Below, one piece after another: positions 16,566 to 24,593 of a stretch of DNA of 64,000 nt (position 1 is the stretch's first letter; each line of letters begins with the position of its first letter). The notes below the pieces were generated by a model. That model had not been told where the DNA came from. It saw nothing but the letters and a program-made list of their open reading frames with translations, and did no database searches. The stretch lies in NCBI RefSeq assembly GCF_934630535.1, contig NZ_CAKTVU010000004.1, forward strand, positions 62,001 to 126,000. Reading direction: 5' to 3'. The DNA is from an uncultured Senegalimassilia sp. (GTDB taxonomy: Bacteria > Actinomycetota > Coriobacteriia > Coriobacteriales > Eggerthellaceae). A program made the position numbers and the translations under genes.

Positions 16566-17287
16566 CCACGTTTTCCGATATCCCCGAGCGCGACCGCGTC
16601 ATCGTCGCCCTGGACTGCGACATCGAAGAGGCCTTCGAGCTGGCCGACAAGCTGCAGGGCAAGGCCACGTGGATGAAGATCGGCATGACGTTGTTCTACG
16701 CCAACGGCCCCGCCGTCGTATACGCCCTGAAAGAGCGCGGCTTCAAGGTGTTCTTGGACCTGAAGTTCCACGACATCCCGCATCAGGTCGAGGGTGCGGC
16801 GTATTCGGCTGCCGCTAGCGGCGCGGACATGATGACGATGCACACCATCGGCGGCGTCGCCATGATGAGCGCGGCGCAAAAGGGCGCCGAGCGCGCCGCG
16901 GCCGAATACGGCTTCGACGTGCCCATCACCTTGGGCATCACCGTGCTCACCTCCATGAGCCAGGCGGCCTTGGCCGACACCGGCGTCACCCGTCCCATGT
17001 CCGAGCAGGTCAATGTGCTCGCCGAACAGGCCAAGCGCTCCGGCATCTCCGGCGTCGTGGCTTCCCCGCAGGAGGCGGCCATGCTCCGCGAGGTGCTTGG
17101 CCCCGAGGGCTATATCGTCACGCCGGGCGTGCGTCCCGCCGGCAGCGCGCTCGGCGACCAGTCCCGCGTGGCAACGCCGAAGCAGGCCTTCGAGAACGGC
17201 GCATCGCATATCGTCATCGGCCGCCCCATCATGCAGGCAGCCGACCCGGCAGCCGCCTTCGACGCCATCGTGGCCGAATTGGACTAG
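16559..17287 (+). CDS. pyrF: Orotidine 5'-phosphate decarboxylase
   Basis: The 242-aa TIM-barrel enzyme converts OMP to UMP. The catalytic charged network DLKFHDIP is at residues 67-74, and VTPGVRP near the C-terminus binds phosphate. It is the group I form of bacterial OMP decarboxylases. It starts inside the end of pyrD (ATG 16559). The substrate-forming enzyme PyrE (orotate phosphoribosyltransferase) is not encoded in this window, so it must lie elsewhere. No clear terminator follows. Confidence 0.96.
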   Translation: MLTTFSDIPERDRVIVALDCDIEEAFELADKLQGKATWMKIGMTLFYANGPAVVYALKERGFKVFLDLKFHDIPHQVEGAAYSAAASGADMMTMHTIGGVAMMSAAQKGAERAAAEYGFDVPITLGITVLTSMSQAALADTGVTRPMSEQVNVLAEQAKRSGISGVVASPQEAAMLREVLGPEGYIVTPGVRPAGSALGDQSRVATPKQAFENGASHIVIGRPIMQAADPAAAFDAIVAELD

Positions 17288-17437
17288 TGGGAATTTCGCG
17301 CGTTCGTGGCACATGTGACTGCGTTCGTGCATAATATCTTGTCGCTGAAAAAGGGTGACTTTGCGTCGGATTCAGAAGAATCCCAGGTACAAGGCCATTT
17401 TTCCGCGAAAACTTTTTTGTGATTTGGGTAACTGGTT

Positions 17438-17475
17438 GTTGTCGATAACGGTTGACGTGCTAGTATCTCGACAAC
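17438..17475 (+). promoter_or_regulatory. Promoter of mihF with flanking inverted repeat
   Basis: TTGTCG (17439-17444) and TAGTAT (17461-17466) are 16 nt apart. GTTGTCGA at 17438-17445 and TCGACAAC at 17468-17475 form a perfect 8-bp inverted repeat covering the -35 and the expected start site, as an operator might. An AT-rich tract with T6 (17412-17418) lies upstream. The rest of 17288-17437 holds no gene that I can see. Confidence 0.6.
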
Positions 17476-17502
17476 GCTTGATTTACACGAAGGAGATTAC
17501 TG

Positions 17503-17811
17503 ATGGCTATTCCCCAACTCAGCCCTGAAGATCGTCAGGCGGCCCTTGAAAAGGCCAAGGCTGCTCGCATCAAGCGCGCGCAGGTCCGCGATGATCTCAA
17601 GGCCGGCAAGCTCACGCTTGCCCAGGTGGTCGACATGAAAGACGACCCGGTCATCGGCCGCATGAAGGTCTCCACGCTCATCGAAACCCTCCCCGGTTAC
17701 GGCAAGGCCAAGGCCGAGAAGGTCATGAAGGAGCTGCAGATCGCCGAAAGCCGCCGCCTTCGCGGTCTTGGCGAGCGTCAGCAGGTCGCGCTTCTCGAGC
17801 GTCTGGGCTAG
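17503..17811 (+). CDS. mihF: Integration host factor, actinobacterial type (mIHF)
   Basis: The 102-aa protein is a nucleoid-associated DNA-bending protein of actinobacteria, unrelated in fold to HU/IHF of Proteobacteria. The N-terminal helix is rich in Lys/Arg (AALEKAKAARIKRAQVRDDL). The C-terminal half carries the helix-two-turn-helix segment VSTLIETLPGYGKAKAEKVM, typical of the family, followed by RRLRGLGERQQ. AAGGAG lies 10 nt before ATG 17503. The order mihF-gmk-rpoZ is conserved in Actinomycetota and is one of the strongest taxonomic signals here. Confidence 0.95.
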   Translation: MAIPQLSPEDRQAALEKAKAARIKRAQVRDDLKAGKLTLAQVVDMKDDPVIGRMKVSTLIETLPGYGKAKAEKVMKELQIAESRRLRGLGERQQVALLERLG

Positions 17812-17814
17812 GCA

Positions 17815-18387
17815 GTGCGCCGCGGCAATCTGTTCGTCATCTCCGGGCCATCAGGTGCTGGCAAAGGCACCCTGGTGGCCCGACTTGTGCAGGCGGTTCC
17901 CGATGCGTGGGTCTCGGTTTCGGCCACCACGCGCGATCCCCGCGCAGGCGAGATAGACGGCGTTCACTACCAGTTCAAAACCACTGAGCAGTTCCAGCAG
18001 CTCATCGATTCCGACGGCTTGCTCGAGTGGGCGGTGTACGGGTCCAACCATTACGGTACGCCCAGGGCCAGCGTCCAGGAGCATATGGCAGCAGGTCAGC
18101 AGGTCATCCTCGAGATCGATGTGCAAGGGGCGTTCCAGGTCAGGGACAAAGTGCCCGATGCCCATCTGATCTTCATCGAGCCGCCTTCCATGGAGGTGCT
18201 CGAGCAGCGCCTTCGCGGTCGCGATACCGAAACCGAGGAAGTCATCCAGCAACGACTTGCGGCTGCCAAGGTGGAGCTTTCCCATAAAATGGAGTATGAT
18301 ATACAGCTTGTGAACGATAATCTTGACGAAGCTGCTTCGCAGCTCGTCTCATACGTGAACGAACAAGCCGAGAAAACGCGAGGTTAA
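17815..18387 (+). CDS. gmk: Guanylate kinase
   Basis: The 190-aa enzyme phosphorylates GMP to GDP using ATP. The P-loop GPSGAGKGT is at residues 11-19; the GMP-binding segment SVSATTRDPRAGEIDGVHY follows, then EWAVYGSNHYGTP and the lid region RLRGRDTE. GTG 17815 starts 3 nt after the mihF stop and its ribosome site would lie inside the end of mihF. Length and motifs are standard. Confidence 0.97.
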   Translation: MRRGNLFVISGPSGAGKGTLVARLVQAVPDAWVSVSATTRDPRAGEIDGVHYQFKTTEQFQQLIDSDGLLEWAVYGSNHYGTPRASVQEHMAAGQQVILEIDVQGAFQVRDKVPDAHLIFIEPPSMEVLEQRLRGRDTETEEVIQQRLAAAKVELSHKMEYDIQLVNDNLDEAASQLVSYVNEQAEKTRG

Positions 18388-18394
18388 CTACCCT

Positions 18395-18655
18395 ATGAGC
18401 ATCATCGAACCGAGGATCACCGACCTTCTGGACGCAACCGATAACGACCGCTTCTTGCTGTGCGCTCTGGCGTCTAAGCGCGCTCATGACATCAATGACA
18501 TGATGCGTGGCCAGCGCGATCGCGCCATCCAGCTGCAAACCGCCGTCGAAATCGCCAAAGCCGCAGACAAGAAGCCGCTTTCCATGGCTTTCTCCGAAAT
18601 CGCCCGCGGCGACGTTTCCTACGACCCGGAAACCATCGACGCCGAGAACCACTAA
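18395..18655 (+). CDS. rpoZ: RNA polymerase omega subunit
   Basis: This 86-aa protein aids assembly and stability of RNA polymerase by clamping the beta' C-terminus. It shows the conserved pattern ITDLLDATDNDRFLLCALASKRAHDINDMM, followed by AVEIAKAADKKPLSMAFSEIA. It begins 8 nt after gmk and ends the mihF-gmk-rpoZ operon. The C-terminal GDVSYDPETIDAENH is an acidic tail usual for actinobacterial omega. Confidence 0.93.
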   Translation: MSIIEPRITDLLDATDNDRFLLCALASKRAHDINDMMRGQRDRAIQLQTAVEIAKAADKKPLSMAFSEIARGDVSYDPETIDAENH

Positions 18656-18692
18656 TCTATATCTACGCCAAGCAGTTTTCGTTTGACGTGTG

Positions 18693-18784
18693 AACCCTCT
18701 GGCGTCCTGCGCCAGCCTCGCTGATTATTTGCTGCGCCGCGTGCGTTGCAAGTAGCGCGAAGGCTTGCAGGACGACAGAGGGTT
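18693..18784 (+). other. Long RNA hairpin between rpoZ and thiI
   Basis: AACCCTCTGGCGTCCTGC (18693-18710) pairs with GCAGGACGACAGAGGGTT (18767-18784) at 17 of 18 positions. Inside the 56-nt loop AGCCTCGC and GCGAAGGCT can pair again, so the whole 92 nt folds as one extended structure. TTTG follows, a weak U-tract. It could terminate rpoZ transcription, regulate thiI (ATG 44 nt downstream) or be a small RNA. No known riboswitch or T-box consensus was recognised. Confidence 0.6.
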
Positions 18785-18828
18785 TGTTCCGTTTACCCGC
18801 TTACCGTCTGTTTCGAAGGGCTGTTCAT

Positions 18829-20046
18829 ATGACCGAATTCCAGCGCATTTGCCTGGTCCACTACCATGAAATCGGGCTGAAGGGGCATAACCGCTCCACG
18901 TTCGAGATGCGTCTGCTCAAAAACCTTGAGGCGCTGCTCTCCGATTTCGATGTGGTCACCATCCATCGAATTTCCGGCCGACTGTGCGTGTTTTTGCGCG
19001 AGGGCACCGACTGGGAGACCGAGAAGCGCTGTGCCGACTTCATCCGCAAGGTGCCCGGCGTTGCCCGCGTATCCTCCGGTTACAAGTGCGAGCGCGATCT
19101 TGCGCAAATGGAGCAAGCGGCGCTGGCGGCCATGGCCGATGTCGACGACTTCACCAGCTTCAAAGTGCAGGCTCGACGCAATCATACCGATTTCGAAGTC
19201 GGGTCCATGGATATGAATCGCATCATCGGCGCTGCGCTGTGCGAGGCGCATCCCGAAAAACAGGTGCAGATGAAGAACCCCGATGTGGTGGTGGGCGTCG
19301 AAGTGGTGCAGAACGCTGCTTACGTGTACGCTCGCAGCGTGCGCGGCGTCGGCGGCCTTCCGGTTGGAAGCTCGGGCAAGGTAGCCTGCCTGCTGTCAAG
19401 CGGCATCGACTCCCCGGTGGCAACGTGGCGCATGGCTCGCCGCGGCGCCGTATGCATCGGCGTTCATTTCTCCGGCCGTCCGCAAACCAGCGATACCAGC
19501 GAGTATTTGGTCGACGATATCGCGCACGTGCTTGAGAAGACCGGGTGCATCGGCCGTGTGTACGTCGTGCCGTTCGGCGATTACCAGCGCGAGATCTCGC
19601 TGACGGTGCCGCCTCAGCTGCGCGTTATCATGTATCGCCGCCTTATGTTCAAGGTCGCGCAGGAAATCGCCCGCCGAGAAGGGGCGAAGGCCCTGGTAAC
19701 CGGCGAGTCGCTCGGCCAGGTTGCCTCGCAAACCTTGGATAACATCCGCTGCACCGATGCGGCGGTCGATATGCCGGTGTTCCGTCCCCTTATCGGCACC
19801 GACAAGCTTGAGATCATCGATATGGCCCAACAGGTCGGCACGTTCGAGATCTCGTCCCAGGATGCCCCGGATTGCTGCACGCTGTTCATGCCGCGCAACC
19901 CTGAAACGCATGCGCAGCTCGAGGACGTGCTTGAGGCCGAGGCGGCCCTTCCCGTCGATCAATGGGTTTGTGAACTTGCAGATGCCGCTGAGCCGCACGA
20001 TTACAAGTGCCCCGGCTACAAGAGGAAAAAGCCTCGCAAGGAATAG
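18829..20046 (+). CDS. thiI: tRNA 4-thiouridine synthetase ThiI
   Basis: The 405-aa enzyme activates U8 of tRNA by adenylation for sulfur insertion and can support thiamine thiazole formation. It has an N-terminal ferredoxin-like/THUMP region (HYHEIGLKGHNRSTFE at residues 11-26) and a PP-loop ATPase near residues 188-198 reading LLSSGIDSPVA. Serine replaces the more usual first glycine of SGGxDS. VTGESLGQVASQTLDNI is also conserved. The E. coli-type C-terminal rhodanese domain is absent, as in Bacillota. ATG 18829 follows GAAGGG. A class V aminotransferase, the usual sulfur donor type, is at the window start but not linked. Confidence 0.94.
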   Translation: MTEFQRICLVHYHEIGLKGHNRSTFEMRLLKNLEALLSDFDVVTIHRISGRLCVFLREGTDWETEKRCADFIRKVPGVARVSSGYKCERDLAQMEQAALAAMADVDDFTSFKVQARRNHTDFEVGSMDMNRIIGAALCEAHPEKQVQMKNPDVVVGVEVVQNAAYVYARSVRGVGGLPVGSSGKVACLLSSGIDSPVATWRMARRGAVCIGVHFSGRPQTSDTSEYLVDDIAHVLEKTGCIGRVYVVPFGDYQREISLTVPPQLRVIMYRRLMFKVAQEIARREGAKALVTGESLGQVASQTLDNIRCTDAAVDMPVFRPLIGTDKLEIIDMAQQVGTFEISSQDAPDCCTLFMPRNPETHAQLEDVLEAEAALPVDQWVCELADAAEPHDYKCPGYKRKKPRKE

Positions 20047-20108
20047 TATTTCTTGCACATAACGCCATGGGTCGGTGCCTGATCATTGGGTGTTATATGA
20101 AACCAAAT

Positions 20109-20142
20109 GCGAAAAGGCCGTGCTGATGCGCGGCCTTTTCGC
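20109..20142 (+). terminator. Terminator after thiI
   Basis: GCGAAAAGGCCG (20109-20120) pairs with CGGCCTTTTCGC (20131-20142) around a 10-nt loop. The T-run is inside the stem, so it may act in both directions. Confidence 0.7.
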
Positions 20143-20467
20143 GTGTCCGGCTACATGTAAACTAAACCCGACGGCGTGCGCGGCCCACTGATTTGAGGCA
20201 AGGTGCTTATCGAGTTGAGTCGATTTACAAGAGTCGATCGGTCTTTCGGACTTGCTTGCCATTGTCATTTAGCGCGAGGAGCGCTTATTAGTTAATTCTT
20301 CGAGATGCTCGCGAATTTTCAACGACATTTCGTGGTGTTTGCGAGGTCCGCGTCCAGGTTGAATTTGCTTGATCGTGCAAGGTTCATGCGACTAAGACCG
20401 GCCTTCTCGACAAGGGTTCTGCAAGTTGGCGGAGCTATGCTTTCCGCAACCAAGGAAAGGGGCTCTT
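20143..20467 (+). other. Intergenic region upstream of comEA
   Basis: No gene is visible. It holds a direct repeat GAGTCGAT at 20217-20224 and 20231-20238 (14-nt period) and a small hairpin AGCGC/GCGCT at 20271-20285. No convincing -35/-10 pair was found, although the comEA promoter must lie here. Confidence 0.4.
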
Positions 20468-21148
20468 ATGGATTTCGTTCGGTATGCCGATTCGGTTCGG
20501 GCCAAGCTGCACATGGGCGGTGCTCGGCTTCCGGTTGTGATCGGCATCACGGCTGTTGCGATTTGCGTTTTGGTTGCGGGCGGCGCGGGCTTGGCATCGG
20601 TGCTCGCACCGGATTCCGCCTTCACCGTTGAGAAGGTGGATGTTTCGCAGGAGGCTTCGGGACTGGAGGGTGCTGCGCAAAATGAGAGCGCTTCGCTGTT
20701 CGTGCATGTCGGAGGGTCGGTTGTCCGTCCCGGGCTCTATGAGCTCGCCGGCAATGCGCGTGTGCAGCAGGCGGTCGACGCGGCCGGCGGCTTTGCCGAG
20801 GATGCTGCCGTTGATGCGATCAACCTTGCCCGGGAGGTAAAGGATGGGGAACAGATTATCGTTCCCAGCTTGCAGCAAGCTAACGGCTCTGAGGTGCCTG
20901 CGGGTGCTGATTCCGGGTTGCCGGCTGCGTCTGCTGGCAGTGCTTTCGCAAATGGAAAGGTCGATATCAACACGGCAACCGCCGATCAGCTGCAGCAGCT
21001 CAACGGGGTAGGGCCTGCGTTGGCTCAGCGTATCGTTGCGGACAGGCAGGCTAACGGCCCGTTCAAAACCGTTGAGGACCTCAAGCGGGTTTCCGGTATC
21101 GGCGAAAAGAAGTACGCTTCATTGGCGGATTCGATTTGCGTCGGGTAG
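20468..21148 (+). CDS. comEA: ComEA-like competence DNA-binding protein
   Basis: The 226-aa protein is anchored by one transmembrane helix (VVIGITAVAICVLVAGGAGL, residues 22-41) and faces outward. A SLBB/beta-grasp segment (SLFVHVGGSVVRPGLYEL, near residue 77) precedes a Ser/Ala-rich linker. The C-terminal helix-hairpin-helix domain reads VDINTATADQLQQLNGVGPA and GPFKTVEDLKRVSGIGEK. ComEA proteins bind incoming double-stranded DNA during transformation. GGAAAGGGG precedes ATG 20468. The stop lies inside the predicted start of comEC. The pair suggests a DNA uptake channel, although pilus genes are not seen here. Confidence 0.93.
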   Translation: MDFVRYADSVRAKLHMGGARLPVVIGITAVAICVLVAGGAGLASVLAPDSAFTVEKVDVSQEASGLEGAAQNESASLFVHVGGSVVRPGLYELAGNARVQQAVDAAGGFAEDAAVDAINLAREVKDGEQIIVPSLQQANGSEVPAGADSGLPAASAGSAFANGKVDINTATADQLQQLNGVGPALAQRIVADRQANGPFKTVEDLKRVSGIGEKKYASLADSICVG

Positions 21149-23538
21149 GCGCCGCTCAAGGCGAGTTGCTTAGGGGCTCGGTTGTCCCCGATGCCTGGGT
21201 TGCCGAAGACGATGCACCGTTTCCCTCGCGTCCGGCGATTCCGCCGGTACTCGCGTTTGCGCTGGGCCTTTGGGCGGGGTGTGCTTCCGCTTTGCTGTGC
21301 GCGCGTTTGCTTTCAATCGCTGTTTGCATTGCGTTGTGCGTGGGCGGTATTGCGACCTGCTTGTGCTGTCTCTACATGCTTTTGCGCCGCCGCAGGCGTC
21401 TGCTTGCGTTGGTGTTGATGGCGGGGTTGTTGTGCGGTGGCGTTTTAGGCTTCGCGCAAGGTGTTCGGCTCCATCAAGCCCAGCAGGTCGCCCTCGAATC
21501 GCAAGGGCTGATGCATATCACCACTTTATCCGATGGCGTGCAAGGAGAATTCGGCGTTTCATGCACGGCGCGCGTGCATGTTGAGGGGTCCGGCCGATCG
21601 TTTACGGCGAAAGTCGCTTTCCCTAGTGGGTCCAAGCTTCCCTTTTATGGTGAACGGTTCGCCGGCTACGGGTCGATATCCGAGCTTTCGCAAGATCGCG
21701 CATCATGGGGTTGGCAACGGGGTATCGCCGCGAACGTCACACTGAGAACCTGCGAGAACGTAACGCTTCAGGGTCCAGGTGCTGCGTTGCTATCGTTTCG
21801 GGAACGTGCCGTACGGGCGCTCACCGAGCCGCTGCGCGGGGATTCGGGCCTTGCAGCGGCAATCGCCTGTGGATGGAGGGCTGATTTGCCGGAGTCGGTA
21901 TACCGGCAGTTTCAGGTCAGCGGCCTTGCGCATGTGGTTGCGGTCTCGGGTGCCCATCTGTCCATCGTGGCGGCGCTCGTGGCCTCGATACTTGGCGCGT
22001 TGCGTTTTCCCAAGCCGATATCGGTATCGGTTCAAATCGCGTTGCTCGCCGCGTATCTGGCGCTGACCGCTATGCCTGCTTCCGCCATTCGAGCTACGCT
22101 CATGACGTTGGCCGGTATGACGTCATGGACGGCCCGGCGACGGGCGTCGTCGTTATCTGCGCTCGGGTGCTGCATCGCCGTTATGCTTGCGCTCGATGCT
22201 CAGGCGGCGTTGTCCTCCTCGTTCGCGCTGTCGGTTTTGGCCACGCTTGGGATCGTCGTGTTCGGTGGGTTGGTCAACTCGTGGCTGAAGGCTTGCATGG
22301 GATGGTTACCGGCTTTTGTCCGCGAGGTGTTGGCGTTGACGTTCGCCTCATCGGTGCTCGCAACGCCGTTTTCGGCAGCCTTGTTCAGCCAGCTCCCTTT
22401 AGCTGCTCCGCTTGCGAACATCGCTACCGCGCCGCTGTTCGGCCCGGTATGCGCAGCCGGAATCATAGGGGCGGTCGCATGCGCATCGTTGCCGTCGCCT
22501 GATATCGTTGCCTCCCTTGCCTGCGGGGGCGCGTCGCTGCTGCTCAAAGTCGTCCAGGCTTGTGCGTCGATTCCCTACGCGAGCATCCCGGTCATCGGTC
22601 CTTCCTCGGTCGCATTGCTTGCGGGTTTCGCGGTGGCCTGCGTGTTGTGGTTGCGGTGGCCGAAGCCTGATTCCCGCTCGGTATATCGGTTGCTTACGGT
22701 GACCGGCGTAGTGGTCGCTTTTGCGTTTGCCCTGTTGAAGTTGCCCATTGCGTATGGAGGCAGTGAGATCGTGGCGCTCGATGTCGGACAAGGCGATGCC
22801 ATTTTGATCCGCAGCGGCGGTCGTTCGGTGTTGGTGGACACGGGAAACCAAGATGCCTTGCTTCGCCAAGCATTGGCGCGGCATCGCGTAACTCGGCTTG
22901 ATGCCCTTGTCGTCACGCATCCCGATGACGACCACATGGGGTCGCTCGCATCGCTTCAGGGCGTGGTGCAGGTCGATCGCGTTTTACTTGCCCGTGATGG
23001 CCTTGCGTGCTCGTGCGAATCTTGCGGAAAGCTTCGCCGGGAAGCCGAATCGCTGGTGGGGAAGGACCGGGTCGCGGGCCTATCGCAAGGGGATAAGCTG
23101 CGGCTCGGCGATTTTGATTTCACCTGTGTGTGGCCTGTTTCGTTTAAAGACGAAGGCGGAAACGGCGATAGCCTGTGCTTTACGGTGGATACCGATTTCG
23201 ATAGGGACGGCAACCGTGAATGGCGAAGCTTGTTGGTGGGTGATGCCGAGCATGAGGAGGTGGCGGAAATGCTCTCCGCCGGGCTGATAGAGGGCGTCGA
23301 CGTGTACAAAGTAGGTCATCATGGGTCCAAAAACGCGCTGACGCAAGATCAGGCCGCTAAGTTGTCTCCTCGTGTCTCCCTTTGTTCGGTGGGGGCCAGG
23401 AATCGCTACGGGCATCCTGCCGCATCGACGGTGGAGGCTCTCGAGCGTGCAGGAAGCGCGGTGGTGCGCACCGACGAGCACGGGGATGTCGCGTGCAGAT
23501 TCGCCAAGGACCATATCAGCGTGAAAACGCTGCGGTAG
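21136..23538 (+). CDS. comEC: ComEC/Rec2 DNA uptake channel with metallo-beta-lactamase domain
   Basis: This 800-aa inner-membrane protein is the predicted channel for single-stranded DNA entry. Hydrophobic helices near residues 36-115 are followed by a soluble segment, then the competence core with HVVAVSGAHLSI near residue 270 and many helices. From about residue 545 a metallo-beta-lactamase domain follows: IVALDVGQGDAILIRSGG, VVTHPDDDHMGS and YKVGHHGSKNA. The start is uncertain: TTG 21136 overlaps comEA by 13 nt and lacks a clear ribosome site, and TTG 21166 is an alternative. It is followed closely by holA, a common arrangement. Confidence 0.93.
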   Translation: MRRVGAAQGELLRGSVVPDAWVAEDDAPFPSRPAIPPVLAFALGLWAGCASALLCARLLSIAVCIALCVGGIATCLCCLYMLLRRRRRLLALVLMAGLLCGGVLGFAQGVRLHQAQQVALESQGLMHITTLSDGVQGEFGVSCTARVHVEGSGRSFTAKVAFPSGSKLPFYGERFAGYGSISELSQDRASWGWQRGIAANVTLRTCENVTLQGPGAALLSFRERAVRALTEPLRGDSGLAAAIACGWRADLPESVYRQFQVSGLAHVVAVSGAHLSIVAALVASILGALRFPKPISVSVQIALLAAYLALTAMPASAIRATLMTLAGMTSWTARRRASSLSALGCCIAVMLALDAQAALSSSFALSVLATLGIVVFGGLVNSWLKACMGWLPAFVREVLALTFASSVLATPFSAALFSQLPLAAPLANIATAPLFGPVCAAGIIGAVACASLPSPDIVASLACGGASLLLKVVQACASIPYASIPVIGPSSVALLAGFAVACVLWLRWPKPDSRSVYRLLTVTGVVVAFAFALLKLPIAYGGSEIVALDVGQGDAILIRSGGRSVLVDTGNQDALLRQALARHRVTRLDALVVTHPDDDHMGSLASLQGVVQVDRVLLARDGLACSCESCGKLRREAESLVGKDRVAGLSQGDKLRLGDFDFTCVWPVSFKDEGGNGDSLCFTVDTDFDRDGNREWRSLLVGDAEHEEVAEMLSAGLIEGVDVYKVGHHGSKNALTQDQAAKLSPRVSLCSVGARNRYGHPAASTVEALERAGSAVVRTDEHGDVACRFAKDHISVKTLR

Positions 23539-23547
23539 AATAGGGAC

Positions 23548-24525
23548 ATGACTGATTCGAAGAACAACCAATCCCTGCTTCCCGTGTACCTCATCACCGG
23601 CGAGGACGCCTTGAAGCGCGATGCCGTCATGAAGCGGCTTCGTGCACGGCTTTCGAGCATGGGCGACCTGTCGTTCAACTCCGATGTGTTCGAGGGTGCC
23701 GAATTCACCGGCGACGATGTGGTCAACGCTTGCAACACCATTCCGTTCGCATCGCCTGTCCGTTTGGTGGAGGTTCGGGATGCCGATAAGCTGAAAAAGG
23801 CCGACTCTGAACCGATCGTCAGCTATCTGGATGCGCCTTGCGAGACCACCGTGCTCGCCCTTATCGCCGAGAAGCTTGCGAAGAACACGTGCTTGTACAA
23901 AGCGGTTGCCAAGCACGGCAAAACCGCGGTGATTGATTGCGCTCCGCCAAAGGCTCGCGACCTGCCCAAACTGGTGCGTTCCATGGCGGTTGGCCATGGC
24001 GTCACGTTTTCGGAAGGCGCGGCCATTGCCCTTGTGAACCTGGTTGGCGAGGACACCGTTCACCTTGATGCCGAGATCAAGAAGGTGGCCCTTGCCCATT
24101 CCGGCACCGCTGCGGTCGGGGAGCAAGAGGTGCGCTCGCTTGTCAGCCGCACAGCCGAAGTCAAGCCTTGGGAGTTCACGAACGCCTTTGCGGCACGAGA
24201 TACCGCCAAGTGCCTGCTCAATCTGCAGCGCATGAAATCGGTGTCGCCTCATGCGTTGCTTCCCATGTGCGTCACGCGTATCCGTGAGCTCATGTGCGCG
24301 CAAAGCCTTGCCGCTCGCGGGCAGGGCCGCGGAATAGCCGCTGCGCTCAAACAACCCGACTGGCGCGTGAAAAACCATGCGGCTTGGGCGCGAAAGTACA
24401 CTCCGCAGGAGTTGCGGCGCGCCCTCATCACTGCCCGTGATACCGAGCAGGCCATGAAAAGCGGTGCCGACCCCGATGAGGCGTTTCGCGAATGGGTGGT
24501 GAACGTTACCGCGAAGCGCGGGTAG
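23548..24525 (+). CDS. holA: DNA polymerase III subunit delta
   Basis: The 325-aa protein is the clamp-loader subunit that opens the beta sliding clamp. It starts PVYLITGEDALKRDAVMKRL, matching the N-terminal AAA-like domain without a Walker motif, and ends with the helical collar region (WARKYTPQELRRALITARDTEQAMKSG, split by the helices usual for HolA). It is 9 nt after comEC, and the linkage comEC-holA-rpsT is widespread. Low primary conservation makes domain order and context the main evidence. Confidence 0.9.
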   Translation: MTDSKNNQSLLPVYLITGEDALKRDAVMKRLRARLSSMGDLSFNSDVFEGAEFTGDDVVNACNTIPFASPVRLVEVRDADKLKKADSEPIVSYLDAPCETTVLALIAEKLAKNTCLYKAVAKHGKTAVIDCAPPKARDLPKLVRSMAVGHGVTFSEGAAIALVNLVGEDTVHLDAEIKKVALAHSGTAAVGEQEVRSLVSRTAEVKPWEFTNAFAARDTAKCLLNLQRMKSVSPHALLPMCVTRIRELMCAQSLAARGQGRGIAAALKQPDWRVKNHAAWARKYTPQELRRALITARDTEQAMKSGADPDEAFREWVVNVTAKRG

Positions 24526-24540
24526 CGCTGCTATATAAAA

Positions 24541-24572
24541 AAGAACGGCTCCGGAAATCCGGAGCCGTTCTT
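24541..24572. terminator. Bidirectional terminator between holA and rpsT
   Basis: AAGAACGGCTCCGG (24541-24554) and CCGGAGCCGTTCTT (24559-24572) form a perfect 14-bp stem with an AAAT loop. On the minus strand CTTTTTTATATA follows, so it is best suited to rpsT, and it can also end the holA transcript. Confidence 0.88.
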
Positions 24573-24593
24573 GATTCACCAGCAGGTGAGATG

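Noticed and set aside
18656..18828. T-box or thiamine riboswitch before thiI
   Set aside because: The T-box AGGGUGGNACCGCG-type sequence and the TPP CUGAGA motif are absent; only the long hairpin remains.
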